Positions 1 through 6,806 of a stretch of 13,488 nt of DNA are shown here, one piece after another. Each line of letters starts with the position of its first letter. Positions within the stretch are counted from its first letter, which is position 1. Under the pieces are notes generated by a model. The model was not told the DNA's origin. It searched no databases and saw only the letters and a program-made list of their open reading frames with translations. Location of the stretch: positions 1 through 13,488 of the forward strand of contig CAUEKH010000031.1 in the NCBI GenBank assembly GCA_959018155.1, given 5' to 3'. This DNA comes from an uncultured Hungatella sp. (GTDB taxonomy: Bacteria; Bacillota; Clostridia; Lachnospirales; Lachnospiraceae). The position numbers and the translations under genes were made by a program.

Positions 1-975
1 TTCCATGCGGGGACATTTGAGGAGCTGTTCCAGAATCCACGGGGAATTGCGTGGGAGGAGTATATCCCGCAGGACGGGAAGTTCTGGGTGGCGAAGGCTT
101 CGTCTATCAAAAGCAAGCTGTTCAGTCCGTCCGATATTCAGTCGATTATGAAGAAAGCCATGGTTGAGCGCATGAAGAAGGCGTACGGCCTGGAATGGTT
201 CCCGGAGAGCGGGAGCAGCTATCCGCTGCGGGTTTTCTTATATAAAGATGAGGTAACTGTGGGAATTGATACGTCGGGAGATTCCCTGCACAAGAGGGGA
301 TACAGGACGCTGACCAGCAAGGCGCCCATCACGGAGACGCTGGCGGCGGCGCTGATTATGCTGACGCCGTGGAACCGGGAACGGGTTCTGGTGGATCCAT
401 TCTGCGGAAGCGGAACATTTCCGATTGAGGCGGCTATGATGGCGGCCAATATGGCACCCGGCATGAACCGTGCATTTCTGGCTGAGGACTGGAGAAATGT
501 GATCCCGAGGAAATTCTGGTACGAGGCCATGGATGAGGCAAATGATCTGCTGGACGACACTGTGAGTGTCGATATCCAGGGTTACGATATTGACGGAGAC
601 ATTGTCAAGGCGGCGAGGGCCAACGCGGAGGCGGCGGGGGTGGATCACATGATTCATTTCCAGCAGCGCCCGTTAAGCGCGCTCAGCCATCCGAAGAAAT
701 ACGGCTTTCTCATCACGAACCCGCCCTACGGCGAGAGAATCGAAGAGAAAGAGAATCTGCCGGCTCTCTATAAGGAGATCGGGGAGAGGTACCGCGCCCT
801 TGACTCCTGGTCCTTGTATATGATAACCGCGTATGAAGACGCGGAGAAATATATCGGCAGGAAGGCCGACAAGAACAGAAAAATATATAATGGTATGATG
901 AAGACGTATTTCTATCAGTTTATGGGGCCGAAGCCGCCGAAACGCAAAACAGGAGACGGGGCATTTGAAGGTTAA
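1..975 (+). CDS. THUMP-domain class I SAM-dependent RNA methyltransferase (RlmL/YpsC type), 5' truncated
   Basis: The reading frame is open from base 1, so the start lies upstream; the GTG at 88 is internal. The first ~100 residues (FHAGTFEELFQNP... to the SLHKRGYR region) look like the THUMP RNA-binding half. They are followed by a Rossmann methyltransferase with motif I VDPFCGSGTFPIEAA (Asp codon at 394) and motif IV NPPYGERI (Asn codon at 718). The DPFCGSGT plus NPPYGER pair is typical of UPF0020/RlmL enzymes, which make N2-methylguanine in 23S rRNA (G2445 in E. coli); the exact target here is inferred. It acts on ribosomal RNA in the cytoplasm. Its last 11 bases overlap the TTG start of the lipoprotein gene, so the two are probably co-transcribed and translationally coupled. 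Confidence 0.9.
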   Translation, partial: FHAGTFEELFQNPRGIAWEEYIPQDGKFWVAKASSIKSKLFSPSDIQSIMKKAMVERMKKAYGLEWFPESGSSYPLRVFLYKDEVTVGIDTSGDSLHKRGYRTLTSKAPITETLAAALIMLTPWNRERVLVDPFCGSGTFPIEAAMMAANMAPGMNRAFLAEDWRNVIPRKFWYEAMDEANDLLDDTVSVDIQGYDIDGDIVKAARANAEAAGVDHMIHFQQRPLSALSHPKKYGFLITNPPYGERIEEKENLPALYKEIGERYRALDSWSLYMITAYEDAEKYIGRKADKNRKIYNGMMKTYFYQFMGPKPPKRKTGDGAFEG

Positions 976-2650
976 AAGAAAGCTGTTTATTGGAATTACC
1001 GCTGTGCTCACGGCTGCGGCTGTGATTTCTCTGTCCGGCTGCGGAGTCATCGGAAAGCTTTCAGAGATGGTTCCGGGTAGCGGGAGAGAGGGGACGAAGG
1101 AGGAAAACGCGCCGGGAGGCGCAGAAAACGGGAATGATGGTTCGGGTGGAAATGAGACGGGAGGCGTCGGACCCGGAGATGATGGTTCAGACGGAAATGC
1201 GCCGGGAGGCGTCGGACCCGGAAATGACGGTTCAGACGGAAATGCGCCGGGAGGCGTCGGACCTGGAAATAACGGTGCAGACGGAAATGCGCCGGGAGGC
1301 GTCGGACCCGGAAGTGATGGTTCAGACGGAAATGCACCGGGAGGCGTCGGACCCGGAAGTGATGGTTTAAACGGAAATGCGCCGGAAGGCAGCGAACCCG
1401 GTGACCGCCCGGAACCATGGGAAGGAAAGCTTCCCTCCTCCTATGATGGCCGCTTAACAGGCCGGGCGCCTTCCATCAAGAACCAGGGGTCTCTTGGCAC
1501 GTGCTGGGCGTTTGCCTCGCTGATGGCCTTGGAAGCCCGCCTGCTTCCGCAGGAAAGGTATGATTTTTCCGAGGATCACATTTCCTTAAATAACGGGTTC
1601 TGCATTCCCCAGGAAGAAGGCGGAGAGTACACGATGTCCATGGCTTATCTCCTTTCCTGGAGAGGCCCTGTTCTGGAAGAGGAGGACCCTTACGGCGACG
1701 GGGAGTCGCCGGATGGGCTGAAAGCGGTAAAACACGTCCAGGGGATCGAAATGGTTCCGGCAAAGGATTACGAAAAGATAAAACGGGCGATTCTTCAATA
1801 CGGGGGTGTCCAGAGTTCCCTTTATACTTCCATGACAAATGAGGAGAGCCGTTCCGTCTATTACAATGAGGAAAAGTTTGCATACTGTTATCTCGGCTCA
1901 GAGCCGCCAAATCACGATTCTGTGATAATCGGCTGGGACGATAATTTTCCGAAGGAGAATTTTAATGTCGAGGTCAATGGAGACGGGGCTTTTATCTGTA
2001 TGAACAGCTGGGGAGACAATTTTGGCGACAACGGTTATTTTTACGTTTCCTATTATGATTCCAATATTGGGATGAACAATCTGATTTACACGGTTGTAGA
2101 GGAGCCGGATAATTACAGCCACAATTACCAGACGGATTTGCGGGGCTGGGTCGGTCAGCTCGGGTACGGAAAAGATACGGCCTGGTTTGCCAATGTCTAC
2201 GAGGCAGAAGGTGCGGAAAGTCTGGAGGCAGCCGGGTTCTATGCGACAGACCGCCATACATCCTATGAGATTTATGTGGTGCGCAGGGTCGGTGAAGAGA
2301 GCGACATCATAGATGGAATCGGGATTCTTCCAAAAGATCTGACGGCTCGAAAGAGGCTGGCAGCTTCCGGCGAGGTGGATTACGCGGGCTTTTATACCAT
2401 TCCCTTAAGCGGCCTTCCGGAAAAAGAACGGAGATTGGAGCCGGGGGAACGGTTTGCTGTTCTGGTGAAGCTGACGACGCCGGGCAGCGTCCATCCGGTT
2501 GCGATAGAGTATGACGCGGGCGACGGCAAGACGATTGTGGATATCAGTGACGGTGAAGGATATATCAGTCCCGACGGAGAACATTTTACCCGTGTGGAGA
2601 CGGAACAGAGATGTAATATTTGCCTGAAGGCATACACGAAGGACAGATAA
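965..2650 (+). CDS. Secreted lipoprotein, C1 (papain-like) cysteine peptidase with C-terminal lectin-like domain
   Basis: 561 aa. The start is TTG at 965, chosen because AGGAG (951-955) is well spaced and the following residues form a lipoprotein signal: MKVKRK, a hydrophobic stretch, then lipobox LSGC with Cys26. The next in-frame Met would remove this signal. Residues 57-146 are six 15-residue Gly/Asp/Asn/Pro-rich repeats, probably a flexible stalk. The peptidase domain follows: oxyanion Gln174 and nucleophile Cys180 in NQGSLGTCWAF, His317 in NHDSVIIGW, Asn347 in MNSWGDNFGDNGYF, a complete papain-type triad. The C-terminal ~170 residues, from about YQTDLRGWVGQLGYG, resemble the 'lectin-like' domain that often follows C1 peptidases in Clostridia; this is from memory. 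Predicted surface-anchored protease; substrate unknown. It sits inside an otherwise housekeeping operon. Confidence 0.88.
   Translation: MKVKRKLFIGITAVLTAAAVISLSGCGVIGKLSEMVPGSGREGTKEENAPGGAENGNDGSGGNETGGVGPGDDGSDGNAPGGVGPGNDGSDGNAPGGVGPGNNGADGNAPGGVGPGSDGSDGNAPGGVGPGSDGLNGNAPEGSEPGDRPEPWEGKLPSSYDGRLTGRAPSIKNQGSLGTCWAFASLMALEARLLPQERYDFSEDHISLNNGFCIPQEEGGEYTMSMAYLLSWRGPVLEEEDPYGDGESPDGLKAVKHVQGIEMVPAKDYEKIKRAILQYGGVQSSLYTSMTNEESRSVYYNEEKFAYCYLGSEPPNHDSVIIGWDDNFPKENFNVEVNGDGAFICMNSWGDNFGDNGYFYVSYYDSNIGMNNLIYTVVEEPDNYSHNYQTDLRGWVGQLGYGKDTAWFANVYEAEGAESLEAAGFYATDRHTSYEIYVVRRVGEESDIIDGIGILPKDLTARKRLAASGEVDYAGFYTIPLSGLPEKERRLEPGERFAVLVKLTTPGSVHPVAIEYDAGDGKTIVDISDGEGYISPDGEHFTRVETEQRCNICLKAYTKDR
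1133..1402 (+). repeat. Six tandem 45-bp coding repeats in the lipoprotein stalk
   Basis: Units begin at 1133, 1178, 1223, 1268, 1313 and 1358, and each encodes a variant of (N/D/S)DGSDGNAPGGVGPG. Units 2-5 are nearly identical at the DNA level; unit 1 and unit 6 are more diverged, the usual pattern for an array that expands in the middle. Because 45 is a multiple of three, copy-number change would alter stalk length without breaking the frame. Gly is not at every third position, so this is not collagen-like. Long open frames on the other strand and in the +2 frame here are by-products of the repeat. Confidence 0.95.
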
Positions 2651-2713
2651 CATGATTTAACATGATTTCCGAAAATGAATCTGCCCGGAATTGTGATGAA
2701 GGAGAGAGAGGAA

Positions 2714-3325
2714 ATGAATCAGCATAGAATTGTATTTGCCACGGGAAATGAAGGAAAAATGCGGGAAATCCGCCTGATTTTATCTGATCTGGGCATGGAA
2801 ATCGTGTCCATGAAGGAAGCCGGCGTAAGTCCTGACATTGTAGAGGATGGAAATACATTTGGAGAGAACGCGGAAATCAAGGCAAGAGCCGTCTGGGCGG
2901 AAACCGGCGGCATCGTCCTGGCCGATGATTCGGGTCTTGTCGTGGATTATATCGGCGGAGAGCCGGGAATCTATTCGGCCAGATACATGGGGGAAGATAC
3001 CTCCTATGAAATCAAGAATCAGAATATCATCGACCGTCTGGCAGATGCAAAAGGAGAAGAGCGGAGCGCCCGTTTTGTCTGCAATATCGCTGCGGTTCTT
3101 CCGGACGGAAAGGTACTCCATACGGAAGAAACCATGGAAGGGCTGATTGCAGAGAAGCCGGCCGGAAGCGGAGGCTTCGGGTACGATCCAATCCTTTACA
3201 TGCCGGAATTCGGAGTTACGAGCGCGGAACTGACCATGGAAGAGAAGAACCGGGTCAGCCACCGTGGAAAGGCTCTGGAAGCCATGAAGCGGAAGCTGAA
3301 AGAGATTTATAAGGGGGAAGCGTGA
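2714..3325 (+). CDS. rdgB: RdgB/HAM1-family XTP/dITP diphosphatase
   Basis: 203 aa from ATG 2714, close to the ~200 aa normal for the family. I chose this start over ATG 2675 and 2696 because AAGGAG/GAGAGGA (2698-2712) lies just upstream and the protein then begins MNQHRIVFATGNEGKMREI as family members do. The enzyme hydrolyses non-canonical purine triphosphates (ITP, dITP, XTP) to monophosphates plus pyrophosphate, keeping them out of DNA and RNA. Visible motifs: substrate loop TGNEGK, acidic/metal motif LADDSGL, PGIYSARYMG, GGFGYDPIL and the C-terminal SHRGKAL. Its stop TGA (3323-3325) shares one base with the ATG of the next gene, so translation is coupled. Confidence 0.95.
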   Translation: MNQHRIVFATGNEGKMREIRLILSDLGMEIVSMKEAGVSPDIVEDGNTFGENAEIKARAVWAETGGIVLADDSGLVVDYIGGEPGIYSARYMGEDTSYEIKNQNIIDRLADAKGEERSARFVCNIAAVLPDGKVLHTEETMEGLIAEKPAGSGGFGYDPILYMPEFGVTSAELTMEEKNRVSHRGKALEAMKRKLKEIYKGEA

Positions 3326-3816
3326 TGAAGATTCTGATAGTGAGCGACACACACAGGAAAGATGACAACTTAAAAAAGGTGATTGAGAAGACGGCCCCCC
3401 TTGACATGCTGATCCATCTGGGCGACGCCGAGGGCAGCGAGGTGAAAATTGCAGGCTGGGTCAACGAGGGCTGTGATCTGGAAATGGTCCTTGGAAACAA
3501 TGATTTCTTCTCGAATCTCGACCGGGAAAAAGAACTGAAAATCGGCGATTACCAGGTACTTCTGACCCACGGCCACTATTATAACGTTTCCCTCGGCGCA
3601 GAGCGGCTGGCACAGGAGGCAAGAGACAGGGGAATTGATATCGTGATGTATGGTCATACCCACAGGCCGTTTTATGAGGTTCAGGATGGGGTTATTATAT
3701 TGAATCCCGGAAGTTTATCGTATCCGAGACAGGATGGAAGGAAACCGTCTTTCATGATTATGGAAATAGACGGGCAGGGGAAGGCGCATTTTACACTGAA
3801 CTTTTTAGAGGCGTAA
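3325..3816 (+). CDS. YfcE/MJ0936-family metallophosphoesterase
   Basis: 163 aa from ATG 3325. A GTG at 3322 would add one residue, but AAGGGGG at 3311-3317 is well spaced for the ATG. The five metal-binding blocks of calcineurin-like phosphoesterases are all present in order: SDTH near the N-terminus, HLGDAEG, LGNND, LTHGH and YGHTHRP. Small stand-alone members of this family hydrolyse phosphodiesters with Mn2+; the physiological substrate is usually unknown. It overlaps the rdgB-like gene by one base and is the last gene of the operon; a strong terminator follows at 3951-3990. Pairing of rdgB and yfcE-like genes is common in Firmicutes (from memory). Confidence 0.93.
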   Translation: MKILIVSDTHRKDDNLKKVIEKTAPLDMLIHLGDAEGSEVKIAGWVNEGCDLEMVLGNNDFFSNLDREKELKIGDYQVLLTHGHYYNVSLGAERLAQEARDRGIDIVMYGHTHRPFYEVQDGVIILNPGSLSYPRQDGRKPSFMIMEIDGQGKAHFTLNFLEA

Positions 3817-3857
3817 GTACATAAAAAGTGAAAAGAATCATGCGATACAATAAAAAG

Positions 3858-3894
3858 ACTCCGGCATTTAGACGGGTGCTCGTAAGAAAGTAAT
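3858..3894 (+). repeat. Left inverted repeat of the cassette
   Basis: Block 1 ACTCCGGCAT (3858-3867), 15-nt spacer, block 2 TAAGAAAGTAAT (3883-3894). Both blocks match exactly the reverse complement of 7103-7140, where the spacer is 16 nt. An A-rich run just outside block 1 (AAAAAG) is loosely matched at the right end (AAAAGT in reverse complement). Confidence 0.7.
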
Positions 3895-3950
3895 TTACCC
3901 CAAATTACACTTACTGCATCTGTCAGACAGGATTGGCTAACGAAAAGATG

Positions 3951-3990
3951 AGCGATACTTGGTTTTTGACCAGGTATCGTTTGTTTTTTT
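3951..3990 (+). terminator. Rho-independent terminator
   Basis: Stem CGATACTTGG (3953-3962) pairs with CCAGGTATCG (3970-3979) with one G-U pair. It extends by a G-U and an A-T pair at the base, has a 7-nt loop, and is followed by a T-rich tract (3980-3990). It faces away from the yfcE-like gene. As it lies inside the left inverted repeat, it would insulate the cassette from chromosomal read-through. Confidence 0.8.
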
Positions 3991-4026
3991 ACCCTTGCGT
4001 GGAAGCAATAGGTTTATTTATACTTT

Positions 4027-4035
4027 TGCTATAAT
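4027..4035 (+). promoter_or_regulatory. Extended -10 promoter
   Basis: TGCTATAAT is a perfect extended -10 element (TG at 4027-4028, TATAAT 4030-4035). No good -35 is seen at the right distance, which extended -10 promoters tolerate. Predicted transcription start is near 4042, only a few bases before the small ORF at 4045. Confidence 0.5.
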
Positions 4036-4044
4036 CATTGCACT

Positions 4045-4158
4045 ATGACGGACGAGGACACCGAAATGGGATACAAGTCTTTTGGGATTGAAAAGGGGCG
4101 GCTGTCTTTCTGTCTGATCGCCCCCGGTATAGCGATTGATTTGTTCACGCGTTCGTGA
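4045..4158 (+). CDS. Possible small protein or vestigial leader ORF (37 aa)
   Basis: ATG 4045 opens a 37-codon frame beginning MTDEDTEMGYKSFGIEKGRL and ending ...IDLFTRS, stop TGA 4156-4158. There is no ribosome site, and the extended -10 at 4030-4035 would start transcription almost at the ATG, so it would be leaderless if expressed. A hairpin GGGGCG/CGCCCC (4095-4100 with 4119-4124) lies within it. The residue composition looks protein-like, but I recognise no family; it may be a scrap of a longer gene. Its end overlaps the promoter of the XRE gene. Confidence 0.25.
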   Translation: MTDEDTEMGYKSFGIEKGRLSFCLIAPGIAIDLFTRS

Positions 4159-4164
4159 TATTAT
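4136..4164 (+). promoter_or_regulatory. Promoter of the XRE/methyltransferase operon with operator-like palindrome in the spacer
   Basis: -35 TTGATT (4136-4141), 17-nt spacer, -10 TATTAT (4159-4164); predicted start near 4171, followed by AAGGAGAG (4179-4186) and ATG 4192. The spacer holds a perfect inverted repeat TCACG-CGTT-CGTGA (4145-4158). Restriction-modification control proteins are small XRE proteins that bind palindromes at their own promoter, so this is a plausible operator. The link to the XRE protein is inference from position. Confidence 0.55.
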
Positions 4165-4191
4165 ATCTATGAATTGCAAGGAGAGAATGTT

Positions 4192-4425
4192 ATGGCAGTA
4201 ACTTACAAGAAACTGTTACATTTGAGGATTGATAAAGATGTTAGTAATGCAGAATTGGTGGAGCAAGCTGGCTTTAGTGCCAATATCATCACACGGCTGA
4301 AATGAGATAATTATCTTTCCCTTGATACAATTGAGAAGATATGTAACACACTTAATTGTGGCGTAGACGATATCTTAGAATTCATTCCAGATGGCATTGA
4401 GAGGATAAAACATGAGAACGAATAG
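4192..4425 (+). pseudogene. XRE-family (control-protein-like) regulator, interrupted by an in-frame TGA
   Basis: ATG 4192 has a good ribosome site (AAGGAGAG). The frame reads MAVTYKKLLHLRIDKDVSNA... through AGFSANIITRLK, then TGA (4303-4305), then DNYLSLDTIEKICNTLNCGV and on to TAG 4423-4425. Joined, this is a full-length ~77-codon XRE/Cro-type helix-turn-helix protein. The LK-x-DNYLSL position normally carries Arg in relatives, so a CGA-to-TGA change is the simplest explanation. The 3' end overlaps the methyltransferase start (4412) by 14 bases, an arrangement suggesting translational coupling that the stop would now break. Possibilities: true inactivation, sequencing error, or restart downstream. 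Before the mutation it was probably the autoregulator of the restriction-modification operon. Confidence 0.75.
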
Positions 4426-5380
4426 TGATGGACAGATGGCATTTATATTTGAAGAAATACCCACAACAAGAGAAATAGAATCTTACCCGGATATAGAGTT
4501 TGATTTCACCTCCCTTTTTTCTTCGGATATAGACGAAGAATATCTCAATAGCAATAATTCAATGGCAATTTGGGGAGATAGTTTGTCGGTATTGAAAAAA
4601 ATGAAAAGCAAATCGGTGCAATTGATTTTTGCTGATGCGCCATACAACATTGGAAAAGATTTTGGAAACAGCAGCGATAAGTGGAAATCTGTTCAAGAAT
4701 ATATTGATTGGTGCAAGCTGTGGATTGACGAAAGCATGAGAGTTCTTTCTGATGAGGGAACAATGTATTTTATGACTGCAACGCAGCATATGCCGTACTT
4801 GGACATATATGTGTCCGAAAAATACAATGTATTATGTAGAATTGTATGGACATATGACAGTTCTGGTGTACAATCCAAGAAAATATACGGCTCCTTATAT
4901 GAGCCTATCTTGATGATAAATAAAGAAAATAAAAGTACATACACCTTTAATTATCAAGACATTCTTGTTGAAGCTAAAACTGGTGCTCAAAGACAATTGA
5001 TCGATTATCGAAAGGATCCCCCGCAGCCTTATAATTCTAAAAAAGTGCCGGGAAATGTCTGGGATTTTACTCGCGTAAGATTCAAGATGAATGAGTATGA
5101 GAATCATCCAACACAGAAGCCGGAAGCTCTTTTGGAAAGAATTATAAAGGCTTCTTCCAGACCCGGAGATGTAGTATTAGACCCGTTTTCAGGCTCTTTT
5201 ACGACATCGGCAGTAGCAGTCCGATTAGGAAGAATTGCCGTGGGTATCGATCTCAACGAGGATTATTATGAAATTGGGCTTCGTAGAACAGGAATTACTG
5301 CAATGAGGAATGGTAAAAAACTCGAAAAGGTCAAGGCGCGCAAGACGAATGCTAAATCAAAATATGTACGAGGTGAGTAA
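4412..5380 (+). CDS. YhdJ-like N6-adenine DNA methyltransferase of a type II restriction-modification system
   Basis: 322 aa, ATG 4412 preceded by GAGAGGA (4399-4405). Beta-class order: catalytic motif IV first (FADAPYNIGKDF, residues 75-78 = DAPY), target-recognition part in the middle, AdoMet motif I late (DPFSGSFTT from residue 257). The central and late segments (YDSSGVQ, ILVEAKTG, PPQPYN, KVPGNVWDF, ENHPTQKPEALL) match my memory of E. coli YhdJ (M.EcoKII), which methylates adenine in ATGCAT. The same specificity is therefore predicted here. Oddity: motif IV is DAPY rather than the usual DPPY. The first ~45 residues are an extra acidic extension absent from YhdJ. The endonuclease gene follows after 2 bases. 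Strongly AT-rich compared with the chromosome around it. Confidence 0.88.
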   Translation: MRTNSDGQMAFIFEEIPTTREIESYPDIEFDFTSLFSSDIDEEYLNSNNSMAIWGDSLSVLKKMKSKSVQLIFADAPYNIGKDFGNSSDKWKSVQEYIDWCKLWIDESMRVLSDEGTMYFMTATQHMPYLDIYVSEKYNVLCRIVWTYDSSGVQSKKIYGSLYEPILMINKENKSTYTFNYQDILVEAKTGAQRQLIDYRKDPPQPYNSKKVPGNVWDFTRVRFKMNEYENHPTQKPEALLERIIKASSRPGDVVLDPFSGSFTTSAVAVRLGRIAVGIDLNEDYYEIGLRRTGITAMRNGKKLEKVKARKTNAKSKYVRGE

Positions 5381-5382
5381 AT

Positions 5383-6477
5383 ATGAAGATAACGGAAAGC
5401 TTTGTTGATGAAATTCTAAAGAAAGAATACCCAAAGGACTATCAACAAATATATGATTGTAGTCCCATGCTCCAATATTTAGATAAAAAGATGAAAGCAG
5501 TCCATGGAAATAGCAAAACTCGACGTAGTTTGGCTAACATTTATGCCATATACTCCATTCTGTATTTTTACCAGAATGATTTTTATGAAAATGCAGATGA
5601 ATACCGCCGATTTGAAGGCTATGATTATATGCGTTTGTTTAATTTTTGTCGTAGCCTGTATGGCGGTAGCAAGTTGCAAAATCACGCATTAAACTCTCGT
5701 GTAAATGGAGAGTTTCACAATAAAATTAAAGATGTTTCAAACGACCTAATAATTATCAATAATGGTAAATATCTAATTCATATTGATTATATTTATGTTG
5801 AGGGATACGACATAAGCAAAGTCTCCTGTCTAATTATTGAAAAATATATTGAATTGCTTATGGCAAAAGACCATGCGCTAATCGAAATTTTAGAAGAATT
5901 AAAAAGCTTAGCTGATTATGGAAAAAAGAAATCTACCATTAATGCTTTACTTACCGAAGATGCCGAAGCACGAATTTTTGAGATAATCAGTTACGCTATT
6001 TTGAAAAATCATTATAAGAATATCAAGGTATATTTTGGCTACACAAAAGAAACAATTGCCGAAGTTGAACTTGAACTTTACAAGACAGGACGCACCAACG
6101 CAAACGACGGAGGTATTGACTTTGTTATGCGACCGGTCGGTAGATTCTTCCAAGTGACCGAAGTGAATAATTACGATAAATATCTTCTCGATATAGACAA
6201 GGTTATGCACTTTCCAATTAGCTTTGTAATAAAGACGAAGCAACAAAAAGATGCAGTTCTGGCGGACTTGGGGCGTTACATTGCTTTGCGCTCAAACGGT
6301 ATGAAGGTTCTTGAGGAAAGGTATAGAAAAGCCATTGAAGAAATCATAACAATCAATGAATTGCAAGATTGGACACAAGAACTTGATAATGTCGACATAG
6401 ATGGTATTATTAGAGATATCGACATTTATTACAAATTGGAAATGAATATGGATGATGAGGCAGAAAATGATGAATAA
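5383..6477 (+). CDS. Candidate type II restriction endonuclease (PD-(D/E)xK-like)
   Basis: 364 aa, ATG 5383, ribosome site AGGTGAG (5371-5377) inside the end of the methyltransferase gene. I do not recognise the overall family. The position directly behind a DNA methyltransferase, the AT-rich composition and a nuclease-like core point to the cognate restriction enzyme. The core reads AEARIFEIISYAIL (possible structural Glu), then NDGGIDF with Asp246, then GRFFQVTEV with Gln257 and Glu260. This fits the D...(E/Q)-x-(K/T/E) active-site spacing seen in divergent PD-(D/E)xK enzymes; the usual Lys is not present. No membrane segment or signal peptide. If the methyltransferase modifies ATGCAT, this enzyme should cut that site. 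An HNH or GIY-YIG motif was not seen. Function is inferred, not shown. Confidence 0.65.
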   Translation: MKITESFVDEILKKEYPKDYQQIYDCSPMLQYLDKKMKAVHGNSKTRRSLANIYAIYSILYFYQNDFYENADEYRRFEGYDYMRLFNFCRSLYGGSKLQNHALNSRVNGEFHNKIKDVSNDLIIINNGKYLIHIDYIYVEGYDISKVSCLIIEKYIELLMAKDHALIEILEELKSLADYGKKKSTINALLTEDAEARIFEIISYAILKNHYKNIKVYFGYTKETIAEVELELYKTGRTNANDGGIDFVMRPVGRFFQVTEVNNYDKYLLDIDKVMHFPISFVIKTKQQKDAVLADLGRYIALRSNGMKVLEERYRKAIEEIITINELQDWTQELDNVDIDGIIRDIDIYYKLEMNMDDEAENDE

Positions 6478-6761
6478 TTGTCTACTGCTACAAAGGGTAA
6501 AGGAGAACTTATGTCCAAAGTTTCTGGAGACAGCAAAGAATTCTAATTGAATCAATGGCAAACTTGTTGAGATGGCGAACTCTATAAGTGAACGCAGTGA
6601 CAATATAAACAATCTTTTTACAACTTTTAATTTGGCGATAATCATTGCCCTTTGTGTAGTTTAGATGTGTCGTTAAGCAGTAGCAGACAAAGTTATTGGA
6701 TGGAACACAAGCTTTGTCGTTAATGCAATTCGTGGATGGTAACTTAATAATGGGATAAACC
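6478..6761. other. Gene-free AT-rich stretch with broken coding-like frames
   Basis: No intact gene. One plus-strand frame starts at an ATG-ATG (6467 and 6470) overlapping the endonuclease end, runs MMNNCLLLQRVKENL... to TGA 6548. It continues as INGKLVEMANSISERSDNIN with a hydrophobic segment to TAG 6662, meets TAA at 6674, and ends after VVNAIRGW. The regained frames could be a decayed small gene, but three stops in ~90 codons is close to chance in AT-rich DNA. A ribosome-site-like AAAGGAG before ATG 6511 opens only 11 codons. Confidence 0.35.
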
Positions 6762-6796
6762 AAAGGCGATCAACTGTAATAGGTTGGTCGCCTTTT
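6762..6796 (+). terminator. Terminator-like stem-loop
   Basis: AAAGGCGATCAAC (6762-6774) pairs with GTTGGTCGCCTTT (6783-6795) through 13 pairs including one G-U, loop about 8 nt, followed by a short T run to 6796. It is well placed to end the restriction-modification transcript, although the T run is short and interrupted. Confidence 0.6.
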
Positions 6797-6806
6797 CTGT
6801 GCAAGC

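Noticed and set aside
1047..1418. Long minus-strand and +2 frame ORFs across the repeat array
   Set aside because: They exist only because a 45-bp repeat without stops keeps all frames open; composition is Arg/His- or Met/Glu-repetitive and there are no start signals.
2649..2668. Tandem 10-bp duplication AACATGATTT x2 after the lipoprotein gene
   Set aside because: Too short to assign a role; probably slippage in a spacer.
4192..4425. TGA in the XRE gene read through as selenocysteine or tryptophan
   Set aside because: The neighbouring rdgB-like gene uses TGA as its stop, the position corresponds to Arg in relatives, and no selenocysteine-type hairpin is evident just after it.
4028..6649. 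Near-direct repeat around ATAATCATTGC (about 4029-4048 and 6636-6655, 17 of 20 matching)
   Set aside because: Short, AT-rich and with no matching flanks; it could be chance within 2.6 kb of AT-rich DNA.
6467..6750. A fourth coupled gene after the endonuclease, starting at the overlapping ATG-ATG
   Set aside because: Three in-frame stops and no recognised family; kept only as a possible decayed frame within the intergenic entry.
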